Source: Scleropages formosus (taxonomy: Eukaryota; Chordata; Actinopteri; Osteoglossiformes; Osteoglossidae). From it: 64,000 nucleotides of DNA. Every line of letters begins with the position of its first letter. Position 1 is the first letter of the stretch. Below the pieces are notes generated by a model. The model ran no database searches. It saw nothing but the letters and a program-made list of their open reading frames with translations, and was not told the DNA's origin. Shown piece after piece: positions 1 through 12,027 of the stretch. The position numbers and the translations under genes were made by a program. The stretch covers positions 16,178,707 through 16,242,706 of the forward strand of contig NC_041827.1 of assembly GCF_900964775.1 (NCBI RefSeq). Direction: 5' to 3'.

Positions 1-1431
1 CAATCCAAAACTTTTATTTAGATTACTAAAGCATCTTATTCAAATTGGAATGATGCGTTATTTCATCAGTTTTGTCCAATGCTAAACAGAAACATAAACA
101 GTCAAGATTTTAAGTTTAGTTACTTTACTGAAGCTACCTTGTGATGGACTAGCGTCCCGTTAGAGATGTACTTCCTAGTCTTGTGCTCAAGCTCCAGACT
201 GCCTCATCCCTTACTACGACAAGTGGATAATGAAAGTGACTGAGTAATTTACTGAGCCAATTCAGAGTAATTTAGCCAAGGATTGAAAGGAAGCAGGAAT
301 TACAATGAAACATTTGTCACCACACCTTGCTGCACATCCTAATTAATTAAAAACAGTATCATATTTCACATGTGTGGAATCCAAGATGGAAGCTTAGTCA
401 TTACTGAATATCAATACTTTTGTTTTAGAGATCTTTGCATACATGGGACAGGACAGATTTTTAGACAGGAAGCATGGTACTGTAGTACTTAAGTCTCAGA
501 TGATTTTCAAAAGGACAGAAAGATAAAATATTTGAAAGTCTATTTGTATGTGCAAATCCTGAGATGATTAAAAGAATCTATCCTTTAATTTGTATCAAAT
601 AAGGCAATATGCTGTTATACATTTTAGTTTCAGTTCAATTACCTATCATCCAATCACCCCCACCCCCCTCCTCCACCATTTAAAACAACCACCTATGCAG
701 GATGACAATGGTCTGGAACCTATTCCAGAACCATAGGGGGCAATGCAAGGTACACCACAGACAATTTACCAATTTGTTATATTCGAAAACATAAAAACTC
801 TGGATTTAAATTTACCAGTGCAAGCCACTCTGTGTACTTATATGCTTTTACTCCCTGTACTTTGCATAAATGCCATAAAATCTCCTTTAAATTGGTGTAT
901 GAATGCTTTTTTTCCCTAGGGAAGACAGTACACATCTGGAAGATATACAAGAAAAACATTTTGAAATACTAAAAATACTGTATACACAAAACTATTCATT
1001 GCTAGGCTATTAAACATAAACAAACAATCTCAAACTGATTTGTCATAAGTGGGTCCAAAGTTAAAATTCCAGACATTAAAGATTTTAATTACACAATTCA
1101 AAAGAATTAGATATGTATTGTACAAAAGTTTTTTCCAAATCCCCACATAACACTAAAATAAAATTCACAATCCTTTATTTTTCCTGTCAGTGCCATTGTA
1201 AATATTTTTCTCAATTTTCAGTGCATAGACATCAGCATTGAGGAAAGATTGAGTTTATATTGTAAAAATGTATGAATGTATTCTAAAATGTTCAAACTAA
1301 CAATGTACAGTTGAAGGACAAACTGAAAAACTTTACATTACAGGCCACATAATTTTCAGCAAACAAGGGCACTTAAATGTACACATAGTTTGAATAAAAA
1401 CTTTGTGCCTGGAGATATTAACATGAAAAGG
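1..1431 (-). other. tomm34: tomm34 3' UTR and downstream sequence
   Basis: AT-rich, non-coding sequence directly downstream of the tomm34 stop codon (the gene reads on the minus strand). Minus-strand AATAAA-type signals are visible near 1174 and near 14-19, so the transcript could end at either. No open frame here resembles a known protein. The true 3' end cannot be fixed without transcript data. Confidence 0.5.
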
Positions 1432-4400
1432 TCACTTAATCTTTTGCACTTCTAGCTTTAACTTTTGAGCAGCTGTGTTCTTTGGTTCAATTTTCAACAG
1501 GGCGTTAAGGTCATCTACACAAGCTTTGTAGTCCTGTGAAGGAGAGATTTACACACATTCATTTATTTGTTACACTAATCCATTTAGGGCTAAATCTTGC
1601 TAAAATAGACCACATGCCAGTTATATGTATTAAGTATCTTTTCTGGTCTAAGGATAATGGTGTTGCATTCCCCATAACATATTCTAATTTTGCAAAACAT
1701 CATGCATACATCAAAACAAAATAGATAAAGGGTGACTGCAGGTTTTCTGCATGTTGCTTGCTGTCCACCCCTAATCTCAAACCACAAGTAATCTTATCAG
1801 TTAAAGCAACTCACTAGCTGCTCACCAAGTGACCACAAAAATTTCAACCTTGGTCTTAAATTATCCAATTCCAGAAATGAACTTCATCTCAAAAGCAATG
1901 TCATTAAAAACAAATACATATGTGAAAATGATGTATGGATGAGTGACTTATTGTAAGTAGTGTATCTAGCAGTGCAAGTCACCTTGCTGAATAAGGTATG
2001 TGGGCTGATGACACTACACAGAGTTCATTGGAAGTCGCTTTGGAGAAAAGCATCTGCTAAAATAAATAAATGTAAATGAAAATGTGAAGCACATTTGAAA
2101 AAGTGCACTTACTTTTAGTTCCTTGTGTGCTTGGGCTCGTCGGTACAGGGCTTTAACATTAGAAGAGTCAAGCCGCAGAGCTTCTACACAATCTTGGACT
2201 GCCTCTTTGTACATTTTCAGAGACAGGTAACACAGCGCCCTGCACAAAGGAAACAGGCAAATGCTTTAATTCAGTCCTTGACCGAATTTCTAATATTGTG
2301 CCTACCATGCCACATCTCCCTGGAATATCTCGTTCTCCGGATTTCAAACCGTCAGAAGCCGAAATCTCTGACCTCCTGCTGTCACAGAGAATCATCACCC
2401 CGCTCCCTCAATCCCACCCCCTCACCTCTCTACTGGAGATTTCTCCACATCTTATCTCTTACCTTCAGTATCAACTCCTTGCTCTCCTCTGGTTGCTCCC
2501 CATCTGCCATCAAAACTGCCCTCATTTCACCACTGCTAAAGACACCCTCTCTGAATCTAGACTGAAACCAGAACTACAAAGCAGTCTCCCTCTCTTTTCT
2601 GTCAAAAACTCTGGAACATGCAACCTGTGACCAGCCATCTGCATTCCTTGTACAGAATGATCTCCTTGATGGTCATCTCAGACACTTTGCTAAAACTGCC
2701 CTCCTCAGTATCACTTGCTCTCTAGTCGGCTAGAGCATCCTCCTGAACCCATCTGCAGCATTTCACTCTGTCAACCACTGGATTCTACCTGCCTCTCGTG
2801 GACAGTTTGGTATCTAAGGAACAGCAGTGAAAGGGTTTGGGTCCTACCCATCAGGTAGATCTTAGTGAGTGGGTTTGTGTGGCTCCCAGTAAGCCCTCAG
2901 CCTCTCTCAACTGGTGTTCCACAGGGCTTGGTACTTGGCCCCCTCCTTTTCTCAAATCCACACCCTTGGCCCTATCACCTCCTCCTTTGGATTCTCCTAC
3001 CACTGCTACACCAATGATACTCAGCACTTCCTTTCCTTTCCCACTGGAGCTATAGATGGTCCCTCAAACGTGCACCGGCCTCTCGGACATGTCTGCCTGG
3101 ATGCCTGATCACCTCCTGCAACCTGACTCCTCCAAAACTGAGATCCTTCACTTCTCAGATGATCTATCCCCTTGTCAAACTGGAAAAGTCATCTAATTAA
3201 TCTGTTAAGAACCTAGAAGTAATGATCAACTCAAATCTTTCTCAAAACATATGAAAGCCACAACCTGATCCTGCACATACATGATGCTTAACATCTGCAG
3301 GATCCACCCTTATCTCACAATAAACTCTACACAGCTCTTCGCCCAGGCCACGGTGATATCCTGTTGGGATAACTGCAACTCTCTCCTGTCTAGCCACCCA
3401 AGTTGTTTTTGACCTGCCAAAGTGGTCCCATGCCCTCCCCTCCTTGTTTCTCTACATTGGCCTCCTATAGGTGCCTGCGTCAAATTCAAGACCGATTACA
3501 GCCTACAAGACCATCAGTGGATCTGCTCACCCTGTCATTTATGTTATATTAAAAAAATTAAGAAGTCTAGATACAGCTATGAAAATATATATATAACAAC
3601 ATTACATACATAATCAATATTGTAATTATGACAAAGAGGTACAAATTCCAAGATGCCCCTACCTATTTGTGTAAGTTGTGACTTCCGTAGGATTTAGTTT
3701 GAGGCTCTGAGTATATTTTTCTATAGCTTTTTTATGTTCTCCTTTTTTCACCAGTGCATTGCCCTCTTCTTTCAAGGAAAGTGCTCTCTTTGAAGAATCA
3801 TCTCCTGGAGCAACAAAACAGACAAATCCACACTCATACTCAAAAGAAACCTAATCGCAACAGTGAACACAATTTAAACAAGTAGCTTTGTGTGCGCATT
3901 TTGTCACGATTCCTTAACATAAGGCATAACATAGCAGTAAAATTAAACAGAGCTCCAAAAACCTCATTTTTCTATGTATGTTTTAACAAAGTTTGTTCTG
4001 AAGCTTGGTAAACAACAGTACTAGCTCTCTCTCTCTGGTTTGTTCCATTCTGCTGGGCAGGTGGGATGGAGGTGGCTGTTTGTGATGCTTTCTCACGAAC
4101 AGCCAGTGGCACTGTGGGAATCGGTGGCAGCTTCTCTCTCCAGGCCAAGCCATCCTGGTCAGTCAGAGCCTTGGTCATTCTGCAAGGAAATGCAATTCCT
4201 TTCAACAAAATGTAGGTTATTTGTAGAAATAACTATTTCCCTAATGTGCCTGTCTATGTGCTTTTTAATCAGTGGGATCACTTAGCTGAGACCACAAAGT
4301 GTCACCAAAAAAAAAAAAAAAAACAAAACTATTTTCCTACCTGTTTGTTCCATCATGAGCCGCAGGTATGTTGCAGTCTATCTGCAAGACTGTCTTATAA

Positions 4401-7400
4401 TCTACATAAGCCAGTCTATATCTTTCCATTGCCTCATATGCTGCTGCACGCCTCAAAAGGGCTTTAATTCCAAAGGGAACCAGGTCAAGAGAGCTGTGAA
4501 ATAACACCGGTTTATTAGTGTGATAAGCATCAAAGCCACTTATCACCAAATATTATAAACTGTGCATTTTAATTGACATGATAAAAAACAATGAACATCT
4601 TGCACTCAAGATGTTCTTTTATTTCACACATATTTCAACAGGTGAATAACTCCCACTAAGAATACAGATTAAACAAGGAGGATTTATAATACAAGCAAAA
4701 CTATGGAATAAGCTTTTTATTAAGTACATTAGACACACTGCTTACATTTATTAATTTAGATGTTGATTTTCTTCAACGTAACATATGTTAATTTGCTACT
4801 CAATGATCTACCCACTTATAGCTAGGTAATTTTACTTCAGTATTTCAGGGTAGTTACCTTGCTCAAAGGTGCTAAAGTAGGAGGTGGGATTTGCACCTCT
4901 TCAGTCCAACGCTGACATCTGTTACCACTGTTACCCTGCTACCCCCCATTTAGTATACATTTAAAGGCACATATTTAAATGTATTTTTTGCATTTCATAC
5001 TGTAATGTTTCAGTCCTCGCAGTATTATGTGATACATTTAAGCCCTACAGAGGGTGGTCAAAACAGCTCAGGAAATCATCAGCACACAGCTACCAGCAGT
5101 CCAGGACACCTACACCACACGCTGCCTCAAAAAGACGATGGGCATCATGAAAGATCACAGTCACCCCGCATGGGCACTTTTCTCTTCTCTGCTGTCTGGA
5201 AAGCGGCTCAGATCTATTCGAACCCGCACTGCTAGGTACACGAGCAGCTTTTACCCCATTGCTGTAAGAGTATACAACACTCACCAATGTGCCACCTTTT
5301 GTAACTTGGACTGTTCCTTCCAAGCACATTGGTAAATTACACTGTCACTTTAACTTCTCATGTTTTGAGTTCTCTGGCTGTCTACTGTTATTGTTTAGCA
5401 TTACTCACTGTCATTGTTTTGTGCAGTATTTCTATTGTTTTTGTTCATAGTCTGTGGATAAACATTCAAGAAGAATTTCATGATACTTGTACATGGTACT
5501 TGTACGTATGACAAACTTGAAACATAGAAATACATGTTCAAAACTGTCACACAGCTAAGTAAATGGTACATTAATAACCTTATATATTTGCCAAAAGAAC
5601 AAGACTTTCTGGATTTTTTAACCAACATTTTAAAACAGCAGCTTACAAATATCTGAGAACCTCTACATAGGTTAAAGATGAAGTATGTAAGAAATGGAGT
5701 CGGATGGCAGTCAGTTCCCAGGGATTACATTCTTCTTTCAACTTCCCATTCAGCTTGCACTCCTAACTTTAGTTTGGCATCTCTTCTGACAGCAGTTGTC
5801 AAGAGTCACACTGAACATAATTCCATTAACTGTGATTATAAACCCAAGACAAGACATGAATAACCTAATGGCTGACAACATATTCATGTAACATTCTCAG
5901 ACAATGTTTTTCAAGGCTTATAAACATGAAACAGTTATAAAGTAGATCTACATAACTTACGTTGTGCAGTCCTTTACACACTCAGTACAGTTCCCATCTT
6001 TCAGGTAACTAGCAGCTCGGTTTGAGTACAGAATACTTAGAGCTTCATCATTCTTCTTACCTGCATGAGTGGAAAAGGACTGTGTTAACTCACTAAAAAA
6101 ACCATTACTTCCCTCTGCTTAAGGGAAACTGCAGAGCTTCTAGTTTTACAACTGATTCAACTCCATAGCATTACACCTTTCAAGTACAACAGCAGGTGGT
6201 GTGTGTGTGTATGTATATTTTATATACAGACACATACACACAGACCATTTATCTAAAACGACTTACCATAAAGGCTATTATATAATGAAAAAATATTTTA
6301 CCAGGTGTTAAAACAGACTTGTATGGAGTGGCACAGTGAGTACCACTAGTACTGCACAGTAGCTGGACTGTATGACCAAATGTAGGTTTGGGCTCTGATC
6401 AGCCTGTGTGGGGTTTGCATGTTCTCCCCTTGTATGTGCAGGTTTCCTGTGCAGCCCAAGAACATGCTTTTCAGGTGACTAAACTGAATTTAGTATTTGT
6501 ATGAGTGTGGGGGTGCTGTGGCGCGGTGGGTTGAACCGCAGTCCTGCTCTCCGGTGGGTCTGGGGTTCGAGTCCCGCTTGGGGTGCCTTGTGACGGACTG
6601 GCGTCCCGTCCTGGGTGTGTCCCCTTCCCCTCCGGCCTTACGCCCTGTGTTACCGGGTAGGCTCCGGTTCCCCATGACCCCATATGGGACAAGCGGTTCT
6701 GAAAGTGTGTGTGTTACATTGCTCAGTTGTACAAAATGAGTGATTTTACAGAGTTTACTGTACTGTGTATTTCATTAAGTCACTTTGGACAAAGGAGTCA
6801 ACAAAATACTAGTTAATGATCATTCACTTTAAAGAAAAATGTCTGCTAAATGAATAAATGTAAACTTTCTCAATATCAATAAGGCAGGGCCACAGCAGTC
6901 TGGAGGCGATGCTGTAAGCATAAGACACTCGAGCAGTAGCTAGTGTGCTGCTGCCTCCCAGCTCCCTGGCTGTGGGTTCAAACATGGATTCATATATACA
7001 TGATCTGGGTTTCGAGTTTTCATGTTCTCTCTGTGCTTCTTCTGGCTGTTCTGGTTGCCTCTCACAGCCCAGAGATGTTTCAGGTTAAGGGGTGACTCCA
7101 AATTGCCTGTTATGCATATATTTGGGATTGCATTTTGGTGGACTGATGTCTCAGTCATAATAATATTACCTGCATATGCATTTTAAATGTTTCTCCAGTC
7201 CAATGCAAATTGTAACAAATTTGTTGCTTTCTGGTGAAAAACACGAACCCAGATGTTCATAACACATTTCCAAGTTACACAAGTTTTAAGAGAAACTAAA
7301 AATGTTTCCTTGAGAGCATCAGGCGCCTCGCTTTCCATAGGAAACGTTCCTGCCTGCTGTCAGGAGTGACTGCACGGACTGCGCATGCGCAGCGACGACA

Positions 7401-7704
7401 CCAGACTACGGTTAATTATCAATTCATTTCGCATAAAACAACAAGCAAATTAGTCGCAAGGTTACAAGAATACACAGGCTTGGGTACAAACGAAAAGCGG
7501 GGTGTGGCGGGATTTTGTTCTGAAGCTGGTCGAAACCAGTTCAACGCGGCTGCCTACGCCGCCGGCACGATTACCGGATTTTTCGAGAAGCGCGATGGCC
7601 TGGCTGTAGAGCGCCGCCGCTTCGCCGTACTGGCCGCTCTTAAAGCACCCGTTCCCAGCCTCCTTGAGCTCCGTCCAGGACTGCGAGCGGCGCTTCTGGG
7701 GCAT
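1432..7704 (-). CDS. tomm34: Mitochondrial import receptor subunit TOM34 (TPR co-chaperone), 7 coding exons
   Basis: TOM34 is a cytosolic, partly membrane-associated TPR protein that binds Hsp70 and Hsp90 and helps mitochondrial preproteins stay import-competent. Coding exons on the minus strand: 7575-7704, 5961-6060, 4341-4493, 4022-4179, 3663-3804, 2113-2239 and 1432-1533. Phases join correctly and give 303 residues (human 309). The start ATG at 7704 opens MPQKRRSQSWTELKEAGN. The first TPR cluster includes LYSNRAASYLKDGNCTECVK, LLRRAAAYEAMERYRLAYVD and YKTVLQID. After a divergent linker, the second cluster includes LKEEGNALVKKGEHKKAIEK, RALCYLSLKMYKEAVQDC and LYRRAQAHKELK. The protein ends KLKLEVQKIK. 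All inner splice sites are GT/AG. The donor after exon 4 (GTACTG) is weak, so that border is the least certain. Introns hold LINE and SINE copies. Divergent from cox6c; same orientation relative to stk4 as in human. Confidence 0.93.
1930..2082 (+). repeat. SINE-C 3' part in tomm34 intron 6
   Basis: Matches the copies at 49015-49215 and 57640-58305: the unit GATGTATGGATGAGTGAC, then TAGTGTATCTAGCAGTG, then a tail with TTGGAGAAAAGCATCTGCTA and AATAAATGTAAATG. The 5' tRNA-like head is absent. Confidence 0.75.
2290..3560 (+). repeat. Degenerate L2-type LINE fragment in tomm34 intron 5
   Basis: Broken plus-strand frames match an L2 reverse transcriptase: FSINSLLSSGCSPSAIKTAL and KTALISPLLKTPSLN, then, in another frame, a stretch reading TGLGTWPPPF that corresponds to the TGVPQGLVLGPLLF box of the L2 at 52.4-54.2 kb. 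The ADDTQ active-site region is recognisable around 2990-3060 in scrambled frames. Many stops and shifts mark it as an old dead copy, opposite in orientation to its host gene. Confidence 0.8.
4760..4935 (-). repeat. SINE-B remnant in tomm34 intron 2
   Basis: Minus-strand copy. The stretch TTACCTTGCTCAAAGGTGCT, followed by a degraded B-box region (GATTTGCACCTC), matches the middle of other SINE-B copies such as 24971-25203. The L2-like tail is not clear. Confidence 0.5.
5036..5522 (+). repeat. Rex1-like LINE 3' end in tomm34 intron 2
   Basis: The frame from 5054 reads DTYTTRCLKKTMGIMKDHSH and later SGKRLRSIRTRTARYTSSFY, the C-terminal end typical of Rex1/CR1-group teleost LINEs. It is followed by about 200 bp of 3' UTR ending near CTTGTACGTATGACAAACTT. 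The element is truncated at its 5' side; only its last part was inserted or survives. Confidence 0.8.
6320..6860 (+). repeat. Old SINE-C copy, split by a SINE-A insertion
   Basis: The left part (about 6320-6508) carries GGGGTTTGCATGTTCTCCCC and a following GTGCAGGTTTCCTG typical of the SINE-C head. The right part (about 6735-6860) ends in ATGTCTGCTAAATGAATAAA. A SINE-A lies between them. Lies in tomm34 intron 1. Confidence 0.6.
6509..6714 (+). repeat. SINE-A (GC-rich tRNA-derived SINE), nearly full length
   Basis: A pol III A-box-like TGGCGCGGTGGG and B-box GGGGTTCGAGTCCC lie about 40 bp apart, followed by a GC-rich body (GGACTGGCGTCCCGTCCTGG, CCTTACGCCCTGTGTT) and an end in GGGACAAGCGGTTCTGAAAG with a GT-rich tail. 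The same layout occurs in at least six other places in this window. Confidence 0.9.
6925..7150 (+). repeat. Diverged tRNA-derived SINE head (SINE-C-like)
   Basis: GAGCAGTAGCTAGTGTGCTG followed by CTGTGGGTTCAAACATGGAT looks like an A/B-box pair, then a body with TTTTCATGTTCTCTCTGTGC and CACAGCCCAGAGATGTTTCA as in SINE-C. Strongly diverged and with no clear tail. Confidence 0.5.
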
Positions 7705-8400
7705 CCTTCTGGAAGTGCTGGTTAAATTAAAAAAAAAAAAAAAAAAAAATGAGCGTTTCAAAGAGCGGTCTTACACCCAGTTTATAATATACAAACACAT
7801 CAAATTTAATTATTATGCACACACAGACTGTTCCAGTCAGTAGTCTAACAACACAACACTCACTGCCACTGAAACTGAAAACAAAATAAAAAGTTAGTCC
7901 TCCCACCTCCCCGTACTCGATAGAAACCCCGCTTCACATGATTTTGGTCAATCATGTTCACCATCATGTTTTCACATGATGATTACGTCAGAGAAGCAGC
8001 TCAGACTCAGCAACAAGATCACCCGCAATTTAAACGGCGCAAAACTTGGTGACGTCGAGAGTCAGAGATGTGAAGCAGTTAGTTTTCTTCAGAGGAGAAT
8101 AGTCGCGATAGTGTTAGCGTTACCTTATGTACCTTCTTCTAACAGCGGTTTAATCGGTTGGTTCTACACCGGCTCTCTTTCTCCCTCCAGCACGTCGGAC
8201 TCTTTGGGGGCCGTAGTTCACCACGCCTGCTAGGCTGCCCTCCTTCCTGACGTCTAATGTTTCACTTTTGCTTCCCTGTATGGAGCTGAGAGGACGACTG
8301 CGCGTGTCCCTATTTGCGGCGCAGAAAAATCTAGTACGTTCTCGACCGTCCTTACGGCAACTGCAGCTGCGGCGTGTGGTATCTTAAGCAACGTTGTTCC
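7705..8400 (-). promoter_or_regulatory. tomm34 upstream region
   Basis: Sequence 5' of the tomm34 start. The first exon is GC- and CpG-rich (7340-7720), as expected of a housekeeping promoter. Immediately upstream of the ATG, 7728-7749 is a run of A on the plus strand. A second CpG-containing stretch lies at 8000-8400. No TATA box at a convincing position; the start site is not resolved. Confidence 0.4.
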
Positions 8401-9483
8401 CGCAGCGATGTTGCTGCACACGCATTACAAAAAACTGTTTTTGTAAATTGTAATAAAAACATTAAATTCTTGAAAAAAAAGTTTTTACTGTGGGCCAAAT
8501 AGAAATCATATCACCTGCTTTTGGCCGGTTTTGTACAGTACAGCATGTTCAGTTAGCAAAGTGGGAAAATACTATTCCGAGGTAACTGGAGGTATTGAAG
8601 CTGTCCATCCTCCATAGACCTGTAGTGCTGTATACAGATCATAGTGTTTGTTAACTCTTATTTTTGCAGAAATGCAAACTTTGAAAGAGCGATTTCAAGA
8701 AAATTTGGGTGTCAACTTGAAAGAATTTGCTGTTATATAATTTTATAATTCACAAATGTTTTTTTTATTTAAAATGTAACTTTTTTTTTTTTACATTATG
8801 GAGAATTCGGAACATTCAGGGAGGTGGCCCACTGTATTTTGTTGGGCCCAAATACTAACCAGCCATCCTGTAGTCCGGACAAAAACCTTTTGTGGGCTGA
8901 ATGTTTGAGATTCCTTCTCTATGCCTTGAGCTTGGCCCCAGTTGAGGAGAATGATGCATAAAATTCATTACACTCAGACAGATTGTATTAGATTATATTA
9001 GACAGCGTAATACATTCCTGATTTAAATGCAAAGAAATAGAAAATTGTTTGGCTATTCACACAATATTCTCCTTACCGGTTCTGACAAAAACAAATTAAA
9101 GATTTTTCATTATCCAGGAAAAATCCACATGAGATTCCACAGCAGCATTTTCTCTGACTAACCAAGGCAAATTTGGCATAATATCCAAACTCAATCAATA
9201 TCACAGTGCTGTTTTAGTTTAATTCCAGCCTTCTGTATTTTCATTGATCAATGTTATTGAAGAAAGCAATATTAAGATAAGTACTGTAAATAATTTGTGC
9301 AAAGGCTAATATACACAGTTCTAGTGGGAGCACGTATACAGAGTCAGCCAAATGCCTGAAACCACCGAAATATTTTTAAGATGCCTAATGTTGGATTGAC
9401 AAACCAATACCATTTTGCATTAGAGTTAGACCAATGGGTGTATGTGTGAGGTATGTGTGAACAAAATAAGTTAATACATAAGT
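8401..9483. other. Intergenic, no gene seen
   Basis: AT-rich sequence between tomm34 and cox6c with no convincing open frame, RNA gene or clear repeat. Only short A/T homopolymers are visible. Confidence 0.5.
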
Positions 9484-9692
9484 ATGGGGGAGCATGGTGA
9501 TGTAATGGGTTCAGCCAGTGCCTGTCGTGTGGGAGGTCTCGGGTTCGCGTCTTGCTTGGGGTGCCTTATAGCGAACTGGCGTCCTGTCCTGGGTGTGTCC
9601 CCTCCCCCTTCGGCCTTGTGCCCTGTGTTGCCCGGTAAGGCCCCGGCTCACCGTGACCCCACTCGGGACAAGCGATTGTTGACAGTGGATGG
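9484..9692 (+). repeat. SINE-A, diverged
   Basis: Same layout as the copy at 6509-6714: GTGATGTAATGGGTTCAGCC (A-box region), CTCGGGTTCGCGTCTTGCTT (B-box), ACTGGCGTCCTGTCCTGGGT, and an end near GGGACAAGCGATTG. More substitutions than the other copies. Confidence 0.85.
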
Positions 9693-9739
9693 ATAATCAA
9701 GTATATTTATCCGCAAGCAAATGGATAGGTGGTGCAGCT

Positions 9740-9990
9740 CAAGCTCAATACAACTCACTCAGAGAGAGTTCATTAAGAGGTCGTGACCCTGACAGCTGCT
9801 TATAGACATGGCCTCCGTAGCCTTTCTTGGAAGACCATAACTGGATTGGCCAGACAAAGAGCTCTTGAGGAGGATTTCAGTCTTGCAAAGGTTTAGCTGG
9901 AGGTGACGATTGGTCATCCAGATGGGAAATGTTAGAGAGGCATGCTGCAGCACCTGAGGATATATCAGTGTTGGTTGGGAGAAGATAGGA
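9740..9990 (-). repeat. L2 LINE fragment (RT C-terminal side)
   Basis: The minus-strand frame 9953-9759 reads IWMTNRHLQLNLCKTEILLK, matching SSWMSDHHLQLNLPKTEILY of the larger L2 at 52.4-54.2 kb. Short and broken. Confidence 0.75.
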
Positions 9991-10039
9991 AAAACTGTGT
10001 GTCACCTTTATAGCAATTATGAGAGAAGCGTGATAAGTA

Positions 10040-10244
10040 ATGGCGGTAGCTGGTAGTGTAGTGGTTGGAGTTATCACTTTGCACTCCAGAAACTTGGGTC
10101 TGAACCCCACCTCCTACTGTAGTGCCCTCGTGCAAGGTACTTAGCCCAAATTGCTCCAGTAAAAATTACTCCGCTGTATGAACGGGTGAATCGTTGCATG
10201 TTGCTTTGCAGAAAAGTGCTAGCTAAATGACTAAATGTAAATGT
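10040..10244 (+). repeat. SINE-B (tRNA-derived, L2-like tail)
   Basis: A-box region AGCTGGTAGTGTAGTGGTTG, B-box region TTGGGTCTGAACCCCACCTC, then GTGCAAGGTACTTAGCCC, CCAGTAAAAATTACTCCGCT and a tail in TAGCTAAATGACTAAATGTA. Full layout of the SINE-B group. Confidence 0.85.
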
Positions 10245-10554
10245 GGTAATTACTGAGTTGAGGGAAGCAGGTGGAGATAACCCTGGGGGACATCATTTGA
10301 GGGACTTGCAAAACTACTTGGAGAGGATTCAAACTAAACTATTTCCCTTAAGAGTAGTGCAAAACTGAACCAGAAACACGTTGGTGACAAAGCTCTATTT
10401 ACACAATCACTGCGCTGCCTGTAGCCGTAGCATTACTTCACCGTGGCCCCTTAACGAGCGCTGCGAAGGACAAGCCTGTGAATAACAACCGGAAATAACA
10501 GCTGAAATTCACACAAAATCCTCCCTGCCGTAGAGGGCAGCAGAGAGCGCGAAC

Positions 10555-10647
10555 GACCCTCTTTTGGTCTCGTCAGAAAGAGAGGAAGTTTATCCTGTGT
10601 CTCCAAAGCGGTGCGTCGCTCTCTGGTGAAGGTCGTCAACGCTACGG
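10555..10647 (+). other. cox6c: Predicted non-coding first exon of cox6c
   Basis: A CpG-containing stretch ends in a consensus donor, CTACGG|GTGAGT, at 10647/10648. It lies 1.37 kb before the acceptor of the first coding exon, whose ATG comes 10 bp after that acceptor, so a separate 5' UTR exon is needed. The left border is a guess; no TATA box is visible. Confidence 0.5.
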
Positions 10648-12027
10648 GTGAGTAGCTTAGCTGGACGGCACGTTTGCGCTTCTTTTGATTTATTTGTTAG
10701 TTCTTTAGTCTAATTCTAAGTGTAGTCGTGGTGTCGTCTTTAACTACGGTGAAATATTTCGCGCGCGGATACGTTCTTCTGGTCGTGGGCCGCCCCTGGC
10801 CAACACTCTGCACAGCGAAGTGAGGTCATTCTCATTCTGAGGCAAAAATTACTTGCTGAGAGGACTTCACTTCAGTACGCAGACTGGAACGACTCGACTT
10901 ATTTAATACAGTAGTGTAATTAGTTCATCTGTTCGTCTGCCAATGGCAATTATGAATTATATATTATGTAGTACTTGGTAACTTTCAAAAACGGAGCGTA
11001 GCCCTGCTGCTGGAGGATCATTAGGAAAGTCCAAGCGAGCGGTCGAAAAAGTCGCCTTTTACTTAGTTTAAGCAGCTCTCTATTTCTGAAACACAGTGGG
11101 TTATTATCAACAGAAATTGTTGTTCCCTTTTGAAAATTTTGGCACCAACAATTAGCTCAGTCAGTGTGCTACTATACGCTCGTGCCGCGATCTACCGGAA
11201 GTGAAATGAGGCGCTTGCAGCACAGCAGGCAGGGCTCATCTCATGACATGGCTCGCGACTGTGTTGTCATTGTCGTTTTATCACCTTCCTTTGCTTTTGT
11301 GCAAAGTGACTTTGAATCTGTACATCTGGTTATGACTGAAATATTTCATGGTAAGTATCAGCAGTGTATATGATAAATGCCTGAAAACATAAGTAATTGC
11401 ACTTGACTTAAGTTTCTATAACACTGTTTAGACAGATCCTGTAGTGTGCTGAAGGAGATCGGGGGGGTGTCATGGTTTTCCGTAGGAATGTGGCGAGTGA
11501 CTATAAATGGAGCACATAGACTATAAAGGTACAGATCTGTTTCTGTGTGAAAATACTGTATTGGACTTCACTTATCAGTCATGTGTTTGCATTGTAAAAC
11601 CTGGGTGGGTTTAAAATGTACAGCTATAAATAAATGTTTAGCTTGATAAGTACTGTACTTATAGGCCCCGCATCACCAGGAACCTGGCAATGATAAGCAA
11701 TTATTGAAAATGGATGGATGGACAGACTTGTAACATCAGGAATGGTTTTTAATTTCCAGAATGGGCCCTTAGGTTTAAATGCTTTCTTTGACTGAATTTC
11801 GATTGTGTTGCCCAGTTTTCTGTTTCCAGTGGTGCAAAGATTCTTTTTGTAGGAATCCTGTATAAATGGCAGAAATCCATCATATGCCCTTAGTCAAATT
11901 ACAGATTTTTCATAAAGTGCCATAGTTGATTGCCTGTTACTTCTCATATGTTTTTTTAAATCTTTTTTTAAAAAAAATCTGGCAACTAAAAGCTGTTCTT
12001 TTTTCATTAATTTACAGGTACTTCAAA

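Noticed and set aside
6519-6574. Possible tRNA gene (A and B boxes)
   Set aside because: The same boxes occur in many dispersed copies with a long shared 3' body, so these are tRNA-derived SINEs; no full cloverleaf was seen.
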